From NCBI RefSeq assembly GCF_002237755.1, contig NZ_MWSJ01000032.1, positions 1 to 51,390 on the forward strand: DNA of 51,390 nucleotides, given 5' to 3'. This DNA comes from Lysinibacillus sp. KCTC 33748. GTDB taxonomy: Bacteria > Bacillota > Bacilli > Bacillales_A > Planococcaceae. A model generated the notes under the pieces. The model searched no databases and was not told the DNA's origin. It worked only from the letters and a program-made list of their open reading frames with translations. Made by a program: the position numbers and the translations under genes. Position 1 is the stretch's first letter. Every line of letters starts with the position of its first letter. This document shows, piece by piece, positions 7,722 through 17,990 of the stretch.

Positions 7722-8285
7722 TTGATGGGTCCACCCTTGATTCGGCTCTTCTATCCGTCGCTTTGGATCTTCTATCCACGTTTTTGGCGTTTCTATCCGC
7801 GACTTCGGCGGTTCTATCCATGTTTTTGGCGTTTCTATCCGCGTTTTCGGCGGTTCTATCCATGTTTTTGGCGTTTCTATCCATGTTTTTGGCGTTTCTA
7901 TCCGCGTTTTCGGCGGTTCTTTCCGTCGCTTCGGCTCTTCTTTCCATCGCTTTACCCTTACTTACCGTCGCTTCGGCATTTCCATCCGTCGCAGCCTTTT
8001 CTTCCGTCGCTCTACTCTTTCTTTCCGTCGCTATACTCTTTCTTTCCGTCACTTCGGCATTTCCATCCGTCGCTTTACCCTTTCTTTCCGTCGCTTCGGC
8101 ATTTCCATCCGTCGCAGCCCTTTCTTTCCGTCGCTTCGGCCCTTCTTTCCGTCACCTCGGCTTTTCCATCCGTCACCTTAACTTTTCTTTCCGCCACTTC
8201 ACCCTTTCTCCCATCGCTCCGACTCCGACTCTACTCCCTATCACTTCAATCTTCCTATCCCTCACGTCGACGATCGATACAGGAT
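7722..8285. repeat. 21-bp degenerate tandem repeat array (minisatellite), about 26 units
   Basis: Units of 21 bp with approximate consensus TTCTWTCCRTCGCTTCGGCNN. The section ~7750-7920 is the most regular: units with ATGTTTTTGGCGT and GCGTTTTCGGCGG cores alternate. Later units are more diverged and a few have lost 2-3 bases. Because 21 is a multiple of three and the unit lacks stops in several phases, long ORFs appear in overlapping frames on both strands (heptapeptides such as DRNAKNM on the minus strand); I regard them as by-products. It lies between the facing terminators of clpP and crh. Confidence 0.85.
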
Positions 8286-8356
8286 AACATTGACCTTCAT
8301 CTCAAGTTGTACAAATATCCAACAAAAATAGGACCTGCTTTTTCAATGTGAAAACG

Positions 8357-8400
8357 CAAAAAAACTGCCCAATATGTAAGTGTGACCTCTTGGACAGTTT
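8357..8400 (-). terminator. crh operon terminator
   Basis: Stem AAACTGCCCAA (8362-8372) with TTGGACAGTTT (8390-8400), one mismatch. On the minus strand it is followed by TTTTTTTGCG. It ends the nudix-rapZ-yvcK-whiA-crh operon. Confidence 0.85.
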
Positions 8401-8417
8401 CTGCATTATACGTTTTA

Positions 8418-8675
8418 TTAATCTTCTTTTTCGATTAGGGCTGCTAATGCTGTAACCGCTTGCTCAGCATCGTTACCATCACCGCTAAGGACAACTTCTG
8501 TTCCTTTTGCAATGGCTAAGCTCATAACACCCATAATGGATTTAGCATTTACTTTTTTCTCGTCTTTCTCAAGAAAGATATCTGCGCTAAAGCGATTTGC
8601 TTCTTGTACAAATAGCGCTGCTTGTCTAGCTTGTAGTCCTAATTTCAATTTTACATGGACTCTTCTCTCGGTCAT
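8418..8675 (-). CDS. crh: Catabolite-repression HPr-like protein Crh
   Basis: 85 residues with an HPr fold. Position 15 is Gln (GLQARQA) instead of the PTS-phosphorylated His, while Ser46 (AKSIMGVMSL) is kept: this is the exact signature of Crh. It cannot relay PTS phosphate but can be phosphorylated at Ser46 by HprK, then acts as a CcpA corepressor; unphosphorylated Crh also binds central metabolic enzymes in B. subtilis. Last gene of the operon, 95 bases after whiA. Its kinase HprK is encoded at 23763-24698 in this window. ATG with AGGGGAG upstream. Confidence 0.96.
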   Translation of the reverse strand: MTERRVHVKLKLGLQARQAALFVQEANRFSADIFLEKDEKKVNAKSIMGVMSLAIAKGTEVVLSGDGNDAEQAVTALAALIEKED

Positions 8676-8770
8676 TCTTAAAACTCCCCTTTACTACCGT
8701 TCATCTTATTATTTTTATCTTACCTTACTTACTAGCAAAAGAACAACACGTACCTGAAAAGTATGAAAAT

Positions 8771-9718
8771 TTAGCCACCAATTTTTTCGCCACTTCTTAA
8801 TGCATCAGCAATCTCATCAATTTTACGTAATCGATGATTGACACCTGATTTACTAACCGTTCCACTTGATACCATTTCACCAAGTTCTTTCAGTGTTACA
8901 TCTTGATATTCTACTCGTAATCGCGCTATTTCACGAAGTTTTTCTGGTAATTGATCGAGACCTATTGAATTTTCAATAAATCGGATATTCTCTACCTGAC
9001 GTAATGCGGCACCTATTGTTTTATTTAAGTTCGCTGTTTCACAGTTAACAATGCGATTAACACTATTTCTCATATCTCGTAATATGCGGACATCTTCGAA
9101 CTTCATCATTGCTTGATGAGCTCCAACGATATTAAGGAAATCGGAAATTTTTTCAGCTTCTTTTAAATAAGTTACAAAGCCTTTTTTTCGTTCAATTGTT
9201 TTTGCATTTAGCTCAAATTCATTCATCAAATCCATTAAAGCCTCGCCATGTTCTTTATATAATGAATAAATTTCTAAATGGTAGGCTGATGTTTCTGGAT
9301 TGTTGACAGAGCCTCCAGCTAAAAATGCTCCTCGTAAATATGCTCTTTTTTGGCCACCCTTTTTAATGAGCTCTCGAGAAATAGTATGATTAAATTGAAA
9401 GTCGTCTGAGATGATTTCTAAATCAATTAGTAGCTCACGCGCACCTTCTCTAACACGGCAAATGTATACGTTATTTTTTTTCAAACGCATTTTTTTTCTA
9501 ACAAGCAACTCTACATTATATGGATATAGTTTTTTCATAATCGTATAAAGCCTTCTTGCGATTGCAGCGTTTTCAGTTTGTACGTCTAAGCTTAACTGCT
9601 TATTAGCGAAAGATAATGAACCATTCATACGAATTAGGGCAGATACTTCTGCTTTCATACAATGATTGTCCGCTTCTATTTGAGTTAATTCCTTTTTCGT
9701 TTCAGAAGCAAAAGACAT
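8771..9718 (-). CDS. whiA: DNA-binding protein WhiA
   Basis: 315 residues. The N-terminal two thirds form the LAGLIDADG homing-endonuclease-like fold (with [17 protein letters not shown], the characteristic but catalytically dead motif); the C-terminal ~85 residues carry the helix-turn-helix ([20 protein letters not shown]). In B. subtilis WhiA is nucleoid-associated and affects cell division and chromosome segregation. I start it at the ATG at 9718 ([11 protein letters not shown]) because GGAGGG lies 7 bases upstream; the in-frame TTG 18 bases earlier overlaps that ribosome site. It lies between yvcK and crh in a conserved operon. Confidence 0.96.
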   Translation of the reverse strand: MSFASETKKELTQIEADNHCMKAEVSALIRMNGSLSFANKQLSLDVQTENAAIARRLYTIMKKLYPYNVELLVRKKMRLKKNNVYICRVREGARELLIDLEIISDDFQFNHTISRELIKKGGQKRAYLRGAFLAGGSVNNPETSAYHLEIYSLYKEHGEALMDLMNEFELNAKTIERKKGFVTYLKEAEKISDFLNIVGAHQAMMKFEDVRILRDMRNSVNRIVNCETANLNKTIGAALRQVENIRFIENSIGLDQLPEKLREIARLRVEYQDVTLKELGEMVSSGTVSKSGVNHRLRKIDEIADALRSGEKIGG

Positions 9719-9792
9719 ATCACGCCCTCCTTTCAACCTTTTGTTCTATGTATATGCCATCTTATCATATACAATAAGCGCTTTATAATTCA

Positions 9793-10767
9793 CTAACTTT
9801 TTGCCTCATAGATTTTTGCATAATCTACAAGCCATTCCGCAACGTTTGCCGCATTATGACGAACCGTTCCATCAGGACGAATCGTGGCAATATCTCGTTG
9901 AATAACCTCTAATCGCATACTTTCGAGCTTGGCAACGTCGAACGTTACTGGCTCAGCACACTCTTCCTTATAAAGTTCTTTTACAGGATGAGGAAGCTTT
10001 ACATCATTTACTAAAATAGAATCAATGAATGCGTCTCCAACATGGTCATATAAAGCTTTTACATGATCACCAGCTGTATAGGAAATGGTTTCACCTTTTT
10101 GAGTCATTAAATTACAAACGTAAATTTTTCTTCCTTTTGCCTTTACAACAGCTTCTCCAATTTCTTTTACAAGAAGGTTTGGAATTATACTCGTATATAA
10201 ACTTCCCGGACCAATTAAAATATAGTCAGCACGATTGATTGCTCGAATAGCCTCTGGTAGCGGTTGCACGTTTTCAGGTACTAAAAAAACTCGACTAATT
10301 CGTTTTTTAGCAAAGGGAATTTTAGATTCACCTTCAATGATAGAACCATCCTCAAGTTCGGCATGTAAATATATCTTTTTATTAGCAGCTGGTATGACGC
10401 GGCCATGCACCTTTAAAACCTTTCCCATTTCACTAATAGCATGGTTAAAGTCACCAGTAATATCTGTTAAAGCCGTCAGCATTAAATTACCTAATGAATG
10501 ACCACGTAAATCTTCCGATGCTAAAAATCGATATTGAAACATTTGCTCTACAAGCGGCTCGACATCAGATAACGCTGCGATAACATTACGGACATCACCA
10601 GGTGGTGGGATATCATAGTCATCTCGTAAGCGTCCTGAAGACCCACCATCATCTGCTACTGTAACAATTGCAGTAATATCAAATGGATGGTGCTTGAGGC
10701 CTCGCAGCAGGGTAGAAAGCCCTGTGCCACCACCTATTACAACAAGCTTTGTTCGCTTCTTTCCCAT
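9793..10767 (-). CDS. yvcK: Gluconeogenesis/morphogenesis factor YvcK
   Basis: 324 residues of the YvcK/CofD-like family. N-terminal glycine-rich loop VVIGGGTGLSTLLRGLK, then the family signature DDGGSSGRLR with PPPGDVRN, and GPGSLYTSIIPNLL. YvcK binds UDP-sugars, is needed on gluconeogenic carbon sources and affects PBP1 placement and cell shape in B. subtilis. Located 4 bases downstream of rapZ, in the standard rapZ-yvcK-whiA order. Cytosolic. ATG start. Confidence 0.97.
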   Translation of the reverse strand: MGKKRTKLVVIGGGTGLSTLLRGLKHHPFDITAIVTVADDGGSSGRLRDDYDIPPPGDVRNVIAALSDVEPLVEQMFQYRFLASEDLRGHSLGNLMLTALTDITGDFNHAISEMGKVLKVHGRVIPAANKKIYLHAELEDGSIIEGESKIPFAKKRISRVFLVPENVQPLPEAIRAINRADYILIGPGSLYTSIIPNLLVKEIGEAVVKAKGRKIYVCNLMTQKGETISYTAGDHVKALYDHVGDAFIDSILVNDVKLPHPVKELYKEECAEPVTFDVAKLESMRLEVIQRDIATIRPDGTVRHNAANVAEWLVDYAKIYEAKS

Positions 10768-10771
10768 TCAC

Positions 10772-11665
10772 TCAATCCTTTCTACGATTGATGTCACGAT
10801 GCGCAATAACGGTATTTTCCTTCCCAGCTAAATATGCCCCGAAATATTCCGCTAATGTTACTGAGCGATGCTGTCCTCCAGTACATCCAAAAGCAATGAC
10901 AAGTTGCGATTTACCCTCTTGTCTATAAAGTGGAATCATAAATTCAAACAAATCCGTCAATTTTTGAATGAGTGTTTGCGTATCCTCAAGTGCCAGCACA
11001 TAAGAAGATACCTCTGTTTGTAATCCTGTTTTATGACGTAACTCTTCTACATAATATGGATTTTTTAAAAAACGGACATCAAACACTAAGTCGGCATCGA
11101 TCGGCATACCATGTTTAAATCCAAAAGACATAATATTTACTGAGAATATATTATTGGCATCATTTGCAAATTCTTTTGCGATTTTTTCACGTAGCTCTTT
11201 TGGCTTCATATTAGATGTATTATAAACAAATTTAGCGCGCCCTTTTACTTCCGATAAAAGATTACGTTCTCGTTTAATGCCATTTAATAGCAACCCATTT
11301 GCAGCCAAAGGATGTGCACGTCTTGTTTCCTTATAACGTCTAACTAGCGTTGCATCATCTGCATCTAAAAATAAAATTCGTGCAACTATATCTCCTTCTT
11401 TAAGCATATGGTCGAGGGCGCCAATAAGAGAATCAAAAAAGTCGCCGCCACGCATATCCATGACAGCTGCTATACGTGTAATATTTTTACCCGAATCCCT
11501 TAGTAGGGTTAAAAATGTTGTGAGTAACGCTGGTGGTAAATTATCAATACAGTAATACCCTAAATCTTCAAAGCTTTGAATAGCTACTGTTTTCCCAGCT
11601 CCAGACATTCCTGTAATAATAACTAATTCATGTTTACCTTTTAGGTCTTCAACCACCACTGTCAT
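10772..11665 (-). CDS. rapZ: RapZ/YvcJ family nucleotide-binding protein
   Basis: 297 residues. Walker [15 protein letters not shown] (~18-31), Walker B-like region (LDADD) and the conserved C-terminal domain with [10 protein letters not shown] (putative ligand/phosphate site). In E. coli RapZ senses glucosamine-6-phosphate and directs small-RNA decay; in Bacillus YvcJ hydrolyses nucleotides and affects competence, and binding of UDP-GlcNAc-type ligands has been discussed. Located between a NUDIX gene and yvcK with short gaps (9 and 4 bases), so one operon. Confidence 0.96.
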   Translation of the reverse strand: MTVVVEDLKGKHELVIITGMSGAGKTVAIQSFEDLGYYCIDNLPPALLTTFLTLLRDSGKNITRIAAVMDMRGGDFFDSLIGALDHMLKEGDIVARILFLDADDATLVRRYKETRRAHPLAANGLLLNGIKRERNLLSEVKGRAKFVYNTSNMKPKELREKIAKEFANDANNIFSVNIMSFGFKHGMPIDADLVFDVRFLKNPYYVEELRHKTGLQTEVSSYVLALEDTQTLIQKLTDLFEFMIPLYRQEGKSQLVIAFGCTGGQHRSVTLAEYFGAYLAGKENTVIAHRDINRRKD

Positions 11666-11674
11666 GCAGCTCCT

Positions 11675-12142
11675 TTATTGTTCTATTGATATTTGTATTT
11701 TCTCATGAAGTAATTCAAAATCGGTCGTATATTCAAATGTACCGTACTGAACGCCTGATTGTGAGATAGCAAATTGTAAGTTTGTACGATCACCTTCAGC
11801 CATTGGCAAATGTTTCAAGTCCTCTACTGGGTGCCATGCGAGTTTGCCTTCTCTAGTTTCTTTAAACGGTATGCCTTCTATATCCTTTGCAACAAACGTA
11901 TAAAGCATCCATTCGTCCACTACCTCATTGTTTTCTTTAATAATCATCGTATAAACACCCTTTAAATGAGCATTTATAGGTGTGACATTTGTTTCTTCTT
12001 TAAATTCACGTACAGCAGCCTCATAAATCGACTCACCGCTCTCCATTTTACCGCCAGGAGCTACGTACCAACCACGTCTCGGCTTCTGAAGTAATAATAC
12101 TTGATCGTCTTTAATGGCTATTAAATTTGCAATTCTTTGCAT
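11675..12142 (-). CDS. NUDIX hydrolase (YvcI-like)
   Basis: About 155 residues with a full NUDIX box (GGKMESGES through REFKEETNV, residues ~30-53; the GX5EX7REUXEEXGU pattern is complete except for Thr near the end). Expected to hydrolyse a nucleoside diphosphate derivative; substrate not predictable. Start taken at ATG 12142 (MQRIANL), since AGAGGTG lies 6 bases before it; the GTG at 12160 is less likely. First gene of the operon with rapZ, yvcK, whiA and crh; YvcI holds the same place in B. subtilis. Confidence 0.9.
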   Translation of the reverse strand: MQRIANLIAIKDDQVLLLQKPRRGWYVAPGGKMESGESIYEAAVREFKEETNVTPINAHLKGVYTMIIKENNEVVDEWMLYTFVAKDIEGIPFKETREGKLAWHPVEDLKHLPMAEGDRTNLQFAISQSGVQYGTFEYTTDFELLHEKIQISIEQ

Positions 12143-12178
12143 AGGCACACCTCTAATCACTTTTACGTTCTTCCTTTT

Positions 12179-12187
12179 ATTATAGCA
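12179..12187 (-). promoter_or_regulatory. Promoter of the nudix-rapZ-yvcK-whiA-crh operon
   Basis: On the minus strand, an extended -10, TGCTATAAT (12187-12179), lies about 37 bases before the nudix start. No good -35 is visible at the correct spacing (a TTGAGG lies 21 bases up), which fits an extended -10 promoter. Confidence 0.6.
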
Positions 12188-12335
12188 AGACTAAACAAGG
12201 TTTGTCCTCAATTCTAAACTTTAGGGGCATTGCAATTTTAACTTCACCGATACATGTGTGGCTACCTATTTTTAACCTCTATTCAAGCATATGAAACTTC
12301 ACCATAAAAAAATTCAAAATTTCCGTTTACAACAA

Positions 12336-12372
12336 AAATAGGTTGCTCCACCTTATTTGGCGGAAACAACCT
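12336..12372 (-). terminator. Probable trxB terminator
   Basis: An imperfect stem (GGTTGCTCCACC, 12341-12352, with GGCGGAAACAACC, 12359-12371) is followed on the minus strand by TATTTTTGTTG. It lies ~290 bases after trxB with a palindromic repeat in between; the rest of the 12188-12662 gap shows nothing else. Confidence 0.5.
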
Positions 12373-12519
12373 ACTCAACAAAATAAAAGGGGGATTGCTA
12401 ATTACACTTTTTATCTTACACCTTTTATATGTCATTCAAGTTACAACTATATTAAGACCGTATTAAAATTGTATATTTTTCCTTAAAAACTAATCAAGAG
12501 GATCATACCCATAACCTGG

Positions 12520-12573
12520 GGTTGATTTCCGTTTCAGCTGGGCGCTTTCTGTCCAGCCTCCGCTCCAATCAAC
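12520..12573 (+). repeat. Dispersed palindromic repeat, copy R1
   Basis: Left end GGTTGATTTCCGTTTC, right end CTCCAATCAAC, with CTGGGCGCTTTC in between: same family and orientation as R2-R7 in this window. A flank motif, AACAAATGTCATCC (12598-12609 region), is shared with R7. Intergenic, downstream of trxB. Confidence 0.8.
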
Positions 12574-12662
12574 TTGTTTATATAGTATACGTTTTAACAA
12601 ATGTCATCCACACAACTTTTGGTGATGATCCATTCAAAAACAGATTTTAGGAGTGCTCCACT

Positions 12663-13619
<957 letters not shown>

Positions 13620-13639
13620 CTAAACAAATACTTTTTTAC

Positions 13640-13677
13640 CTTCATTCAGTAGGTGCGCAAACACCTACTGAATGAAG
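13640..13677. repeat. Perfect 16-bp inverted repeat before trxB
   Basis: Arms CTTCATTCAGTAGGTG (13640-13655) and CACCTACTGAATGAAG (13662-13677), loop CGCAAA. No T-tract follows on the minus strand, so it is not a classical terminator for the TPR gene. It may be a leader hairpin of trxB mRNA or a protein-binding site. Confidence 0.75.
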
Positions 13678-13774
13678 ATAATGCCTCGGACGTAACCAAG
13701 ACTCCATTGATAATAACTTCAGTATGTTCATCGTATGTGAAAGTAAAAAGTTATTCAACTATGTTGCTCACAGT

Positions 13775-15298
13775 CTAATTATTCGTACTTGGTAAAAACG
13801 TTAAAATTTCATCAATATACTTCGATAAAGTTGACACGGATACTCCGTATTGCTGAGCTATTTCTTTTTTTGTCACCTTGAGATTACGAGAAGAGCGGAA
13901 TAAATAGTCATTTGCTCCTGCAATAGCCGCTGGATTTGTAAAACGATAATTGTTTATCAATGCTTGCTCACAAAGTACAAACCACATTTGGAACATTGGT
14001 GCAATTAATGTCGTCAGCTTACCATACTGTTCTAGTAAAATTTCTGACACACTTACTGCTCGTATAAAGCTAGCCTCTACTTTGTTTTTCATATCAAATT
14101 GATGTCCTAGTGCATAAGCTAGGAACAGCTTTTCATACGCATTACATTGGTCAACATCTATCCATTTGGGATGAGCGATAATTTCCTGTTTATGTGCTGT
14201 ACAACTTAGTAAAAATAAACCAAATATGCGTTCACTTGTATAATCGCTCTCCAGCTTCTCCACAATATAATCACGGTCATGCTCTAATGCATCCAGTGAA
14301 AACGTGTTTTCTTCTTGGCGCCAAGGTTCAAAGCCTTCTTTTTCAGGATCTAGCTCAAGTAGCTGCTCCCATGCACTCTTTGATATTTCTTCATGTCCTG
14401 AGAAATAAGCTGCATGAGATAACCAAAAGTAAAAGCCAGCATCGCCTACATAGCCTCTTTTTTGCATGCTACGCAACCATTTAAATGCTAATTCATATTG
14501 TCCAACGAGCGCTAATGTTGCACCTAACTTATAGCGATGTTCCCATAAGTATGGCTGAATTTTCACAAGTACTTCTAAAAGATCTTTTAAATCCTCTTCA
14601 TTTTTTTCATAGTACGCGATCACCGTTAAATTACATAGTGCATGTAAATTTCCCTTATTTTCACGTAATACATTATTTAGAAGAGCCTTCGCCTGCTCTG
14701 CTTCACCAACATAAAAATAGGCAAGAGCTAAGTTATTATAGGCAGACCAAAAATCTGGTCTATCCTCAATTAACTCTTCTAGCATATTAATAGCTTCAGG
14801 GAAATCTCCCTTTTCCATACAACGTCTTGCTTGCTCCTGCCGATATAAATCTTCAGCAGAACCTTCAAGCTCTTCAAAGTCATCCTGCTCAATATCAACA
14901 AAGTCTAATATTTCAGCAGCTTCATCAGCATAAGCACCCTCTGGCTCTATTTCTAAATATTGCTCTGCAAAGCGTTTAGCATCATGTATAATACCAATGC
15001 ATCCTGAAACCTCTGCCATGTAAAAAATAATTTCTGGATTTTCTTTATCTATCTGATAGGCACGATGAAGAAGATCATACGCTTCCTCGAAACGTTGACC
15101 CTCTAACTCTACTATCGCTAATTGCAATAAAATCATTGGATCATCAGGACTTAAATCAACTGCTCGCTGTAAATATTTATAGGCTTTATTCATTTGTCCG
15201 CTATTCATTGCTTGAATTGATTTTTTATAATAATAGTCGCCTGTTGGAATGAACGACACTATATTCGTTTGATTCTCTTTCTGACGTTTCTTTTCCAA
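13775..15298 (-). CDS. TPR-repeat protein with C-terminal helix-turn-helix (YvcD-like)
   Basis: 507 residues, soluble. Tetratricopeptide repeats run from residue ~18 to ~300 (for example AYKYLQRAVDLSPDDPMILL and AINMLEELIEDRPDFWSAYNNLALAYF). The C-terminus (~475-500) reads KKEIAQQYGVSVSTLSKYI, a helix-turn-helix similar to that in transposase and sigma-like proteins. In B. subtilis yvcD, a TPR gene, lies in the same neighbourhood (near trxB and the his operon). Function unknown; the combination suggests a scaffold with DNA-binding ability. ATG at 15298 (reads MEKKRQKEN). Confidence 0.85.
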   Translation of the reverse strand: MEKKRQKENQTNIVSFIPTGDYYYKKSIQAMNSGQMNKAYKYLQRAVDLSPDDPMILLQLAIVELEGQRFEEAYDLLHRAYQIDKENPEIIFYMAEVSGCIGIIHDAKRFAEQYLEIEPEGAYADEAAEILDFVDIEQDDFEELEGSAEDLYRQEQARRCMEKGDFPEAINMLEELIEDRPDFWSAYNNLALAYFYVGEAEQAKALLNNVLRENKGNLHALCNLTVIAYYEKNEEDLKDLLEVLVKIQPYLWEHRYKLGATLALVGQYELAFKWLRSMQKRGYVGDAGFYFWLSHAAYFSGHEEISKSAWEQLLELDPEKEGFEPWRQEENTFSLDALEHDRDYIVEKLESDYTSERIFGLFLLSCTAHKQEIIAHPKWIDVDQCNAYEKLFLAYALGHQFDMKNKVEASFIRAVSVSEILLEQYGKLTTLIAPMFQMWFVLCEQALINNYRFTNPAAIAGANDYLFRSSRNLKVTKKEIAQQYGVSVSTLSKYIDEILTFLPSTNN

Positions 15299-15322
15299 TA
15301 CATTTCCTCCGAAACAAGAAAT

Positions 15323-15346
15323 AAGGAACGTATGATACGTTCCTTT
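15323..15346 (-). terminator. his operon terminator
   Basis: AAGGAACGTA...TACGTTCCTT (15323-15345), a 10-bp stem with a 3-base loop, followed on the minus strand by ATTTCTTG. It lies between hisIE and the TPR gene. Confidence 0.7.
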
Positions 15347-15388
15347 ACACAGTAACTTCTATTATAACATACAATAAGCAATATGCCG

Positions 15389-16006
15389 TTATTTCTCCTC
15401 ATGACGTTTTTCTAACACATGTAAAACGTCATAAACACTTACTTTTTGCTCTTGTAGTAAAACGAGTAGATGGTAAATTAAATCGGCAGCTTCCCATTTT
15501 ACTTCTTCTGTATCACGATTTTTAGCACCTATAACAACCTCAGTCGCTTCTTCTCCAACTTTTTTACAGATTTTATCGATTCCTTTATCGAATAAATATG
15601 TAGTATACGCCCCTTCTGGCATTTCTTGCTCACGCTTCGCAATAACATTGGTAAGTTTAGAAAGAATCTCAACAGATCCGACTTTGGCATTTTGCTGAAT
15701 AATTTCTGTAAAGCAAGAAGTTGTTCCATTATGGCAAGCTGGGCCAGCAGGAATTACTTCCACGACTAATGCATCACCGTCACAGTCCGCTTTAATTGAT
15801 ACAACTTTTTGTGTATAGCCACTAGTTGCCCCTTTGTGCCAGAGCTCTTGACGTGAACGTGAGAAGAACCATGTTTCTCCCGATTCAATTGTTTTTTCTA
15901 GAGATTCTTTATTCATATAGGCTACAGTTAGTACTTCTTTCGTATTCGCATCTTGTACTACCGCAGTGACAAGACCTTTTTCATCAAATTTAATGCTGTC
16001 CATCAT
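15389..16006 (-). CDS. hisI: Bifunctional phosphoribosyl-AMP cyclohydrolase / phosphoribosyl-ATP pyrophosphatase HisIE
   Basis: 205 residues: the HisI domain (1-~110) has the Zn/Mg ligands CDGDALV and CHNGTTSCF; the HisE domain (~113-205) has [15 protein letters not shown] and [13 protein letters not shown]. It does steps 2 and 3 of histidine synthesis. It overlaps the hisF stop by four bases and is the last gene of the operon, followed by a hairpin terminator. Confidence 0.97.
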   Translation of the reverse strand: MMDSIKFDEKGLVTAVVQDANTKEVLTVAYMNKESLEKTIESGETWFFSRSRQELWHKGATSGYTQKVVSIKADCDGDALVVEVIPAGPACHNGTTSCFTEIIQQNAKVGSVEILSKLTNVIAKREQEMPEGAYTTYLFDKGIDKICKKVGEEATEVVIGAKNRDTEEVKWEAADLIYHLLVLLQEQKVSVYDVLHVLEKRHEEK

Positions 16007-16764
16007 CTTACTGCCACTCCTTTTTCACGTAAGTACTCTTTTACTTGTGCTACGCTCGTTTCTTTGTAATGGAAGATGGATGCGGCAAGTGCTGCATCTG
16101 CATCGACATCTTCAGCTAATACCTCGTAAAAATGGTCGGCATTCCCTGCACCGCCACTTGCAATAACAGGAACTGTCACAGCTTCTCTCACAGCTTTTGT
16201 TAAGGCTAAATCAAAACCTGATTTCTCGCCGTCCTGGTTCATACTCGTTAATAAAATTTCACCAGCACCTAAGCGAACCGCTTCCTTTGCCCACTCAGTT
16301 GCCTGCCATGTTGTTTTATTTCGTCCTCCATGCGTATAAACCATCCATGTAGCATCTTCCTCACTAAAGCGAGCATCAATAGCGACAACAATACATTGTG
16401 CGCCAAAAAAATCAGAACCTTCTTTAATCAGCTCCGGTCGCTCTAAAGCAGAAGTATTCACGGATACTTTATCAGCACCTGCACGTAAAATGCGTTTCAT
16501 ATCATCTAATGTACGGATTCCACCACCTACTGTGAATGGAATGGCTAATGTAGCTGCAGTTTGTCGGACGACATCAACCATCGTTTCACGGCCTTCATGT
16601 GATGCCGAGATATCTAGAAACACAAGCTCATCTGCCCCCTGCTCATCATAAAACTTAGCAAGCTCTACTGGGTCACCCGCATCACGTAATGACACAAACT
16701 GTACACCTTTTACAACACGTCCCTCTTTCACATCAAGACATGGAATAATGCGCTTTGTTAACAT
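16003..16764 (-). CDS. hisF: Imidazole glycerol phosphate synthase cyclase subunit HisF
   Basis: 253 residues, a TIM barrel. The start is ATG 16764 ([12 protein letters not shown]), with GGAGGGG upstream inside hisH. Catalytic Asp residues are present in PCLDV and in [14 protein letters not shown], and the phosphate-binding GGGIRT and ASGGAG motifs are intact. LLTSMNQDG and RVVKGVQF distinguish it from HisA. It works with HisH to make IGP and AICAR. It overlaps the hisH stop by 7 bases; in most Bacillus operons hisA lies between hisH and hisF, but here there is none. Confidence 0.97.
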   Translation of the reverse strand: MLTKRIIPCLDVKEGRVVKGVQFVSLRDAGDPVELAKFYDEQGADELVFLDISASHEGRETMVDVVRQTAATLAIPFTVGGGIRTLDDMKRILRAGADKVSVNTSALERPELIKEGSDFFGAQCIVVAIDARFSEEDATWMVYTHGGRNKTTWQATEWAKEAVRLGAGEILLTSMNQDGEKSGFDLALTKAVREAVTVPVIASGGAGNADHFYEVLAEDVDADAALAASIFHYKETSVAQVKEYLREKGVAVR

Positions 16765-17390
16765 GATGCCAACCCCTCCAACCACTGCTTTAATAAACAC
16801 ACACCCAGTTCACCTGACTTTTCGGGATGGAACTGCATGCCCGTAATAGAGCCATTTGCAACAATGCCAGGAACTTTAATACCACGGTAATCCGCATAAG
16901 CGACAAGCTCCGTTTCATCAATATCGGTCGCATAAAATGAGTGCACAAAATAAACATGCTTTGCTGTTCCTTCACTCTTTAACCATAAAGGTCGCTCTGT
17001 TACTACGAGCTCATTCCATCCCATATGCGGTACTCGGTACTTCTGCCCTGCGTTTTCACCACTAAATCGTTTAATGCTTCCTTTAAAAAAGCCCAACCCC
17101 TTCGTAGTGGTCACTTCTTCACTTTGCTCAAATAATAGTTGCATGCCTAAGCAAATTCCGAGAAGTGGTCGATTTTCAGCTTTCACCTTCTGTAAATATC
17201 GATCTAAATTCGTTTCAGCTAAACGTTTGATAGCATCTGGAAAAGCCCCAACACCAGGAAGCAACAATGCATCTGTTGCATCTAGCTCAGTCTCGTTAGA
17301 CGTGACTACAACCTCACAGCCAAGTCGTTTTAAGGCTTGTTCAACACTAAATAAATTCCCCATTCCATAATCAATAACACCTATTTTCAC
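16758..17390 (-). CDS. hisH: Imidazole glycerol phosphate synthase glutaminase subunit HisH
   Basis: 210 residues, a class I glutamine amidotransferase. Oxyanion motif GVGAFPDA, nucleophile Cys in [11 protein letters not shown], and the His-Glu pair in MQFHPEKSG. It gives ammonia to HisF. The start is GTG, overlapping the hisB stop (GTGA). The C-terminal end runs into hisF. Confidence 0.97.
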   Translation of the reverse strand: MKIGVIDYGMGNLFSVEQALKRLGCEVVVTSNETELDATDALLLPGVGAFPDAIKRLAETNLDRYLQKVKAENRPLLGICLGMQLLFEQSEEVTTTKGLGFFKGSIKRFSGENAGQKYRVPHMGWNELVVTERPLWLKSEGTAKHVYFVHSFYATDIDETELVAYADYRGIKVPGIVANGSITGMQFHPEKSGELGVCLLKQWLEGLASC

Positions 17391-17986
17391 GTTAACAGCC
17401 CCTTAGTCGATGGTACACCTTTCACACGTGGATCTATTTCCACCGCTGCGTCGATGGCACGTGCTAACGCTTTAAAAATAGCTTCGATAATATGATGTGT
17501 ATTTTGTCCATAAGGTACGATAACGTGAACATTCATCCGTGCCTCAAGTGCAAACTTCCACAAAAATTCATGTACTAATTCAGTATCAAAACTACCGACC
17601 TTTTCCTTCAATGGTGGCACACGATATTCTAAGTGCGGACGATTCGAGCAATCCACAACGACCTGTGCTAGCGCATCATCCATTGGCACAAATGCTGTCC
17701 CGTAACGTTTTATTCCTTTTTTATCACCTAGCGCTTCACGAATAGCTTGGCCTAATACAATTCCGAGGTCTTCTGTTGTATGGTGATCGTCTATATAGGT
17801 ATCACCGTTCGCTTGTATTGTCCCATCAAAAAGCCCATGTTTGATAAATAGATCAAGCATGTGATCCATAAAGCCAACACCCGTTTCAATATCCGCCTTT
17901 CCTTCACCATCTAAATTGATGGCAACCGAAATTTGTGTTTCATTGGTTGTACGTTCAACTTTTGCATATCGTTTCTTTTCAGTCAT
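17387..17986 (-). CDS. hisB: Imidazoleglycerol-phosphate dehydratase HisB
   Basis: 199 residues, the monofunctional dehydratase. Metal-binding motifs GFMDHMLDLF, DDHHTTED and HHIIEAIFKALARA are all present. The start is ATG 17986 (MTEKKRYAK), with GGAGTAG upstream; the longer reading frame has no support. It lies four bases after hisD. Confidence 0.97.
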   Translation of the reverse strand: MTEKKRYAKVERTTNETQISVAINLDGEGKADIETGVGFMDHMLDLFIKHGLFDGTIQANGDTYIDDHHTTEDLGIVLGQAIREALGDKKGIKRYGTAFVPMDDALAQVVVDCSNRPHLEYRVPPLKEKVGSFDTELVHEFLWKFALEARMNVHVIVPYGQNTHHIIEAIFKALARAIDAAVEIDPRVKGVPSTKGLLT

Positions 17987-17990
17987 AGTA

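Noticed and set aside
7555..8052. 165-codon minus-strand ORF with heptads such as DRNAKNM
   Set aside because: It runs through the clpP terminator into the 3' end of clpP, has no ribosome site at its GTG, and arises from the 21-bp unit, which is open in several frames.
7703..8351. Two overlapping plus-strand ORFs (about 200 codons each) across the same array
   Set aside because: Low-complexity Phe/Ser/Pro-rich translations of the repeat in two frames; they begin inside the clpP terminator and have no ribosome site.
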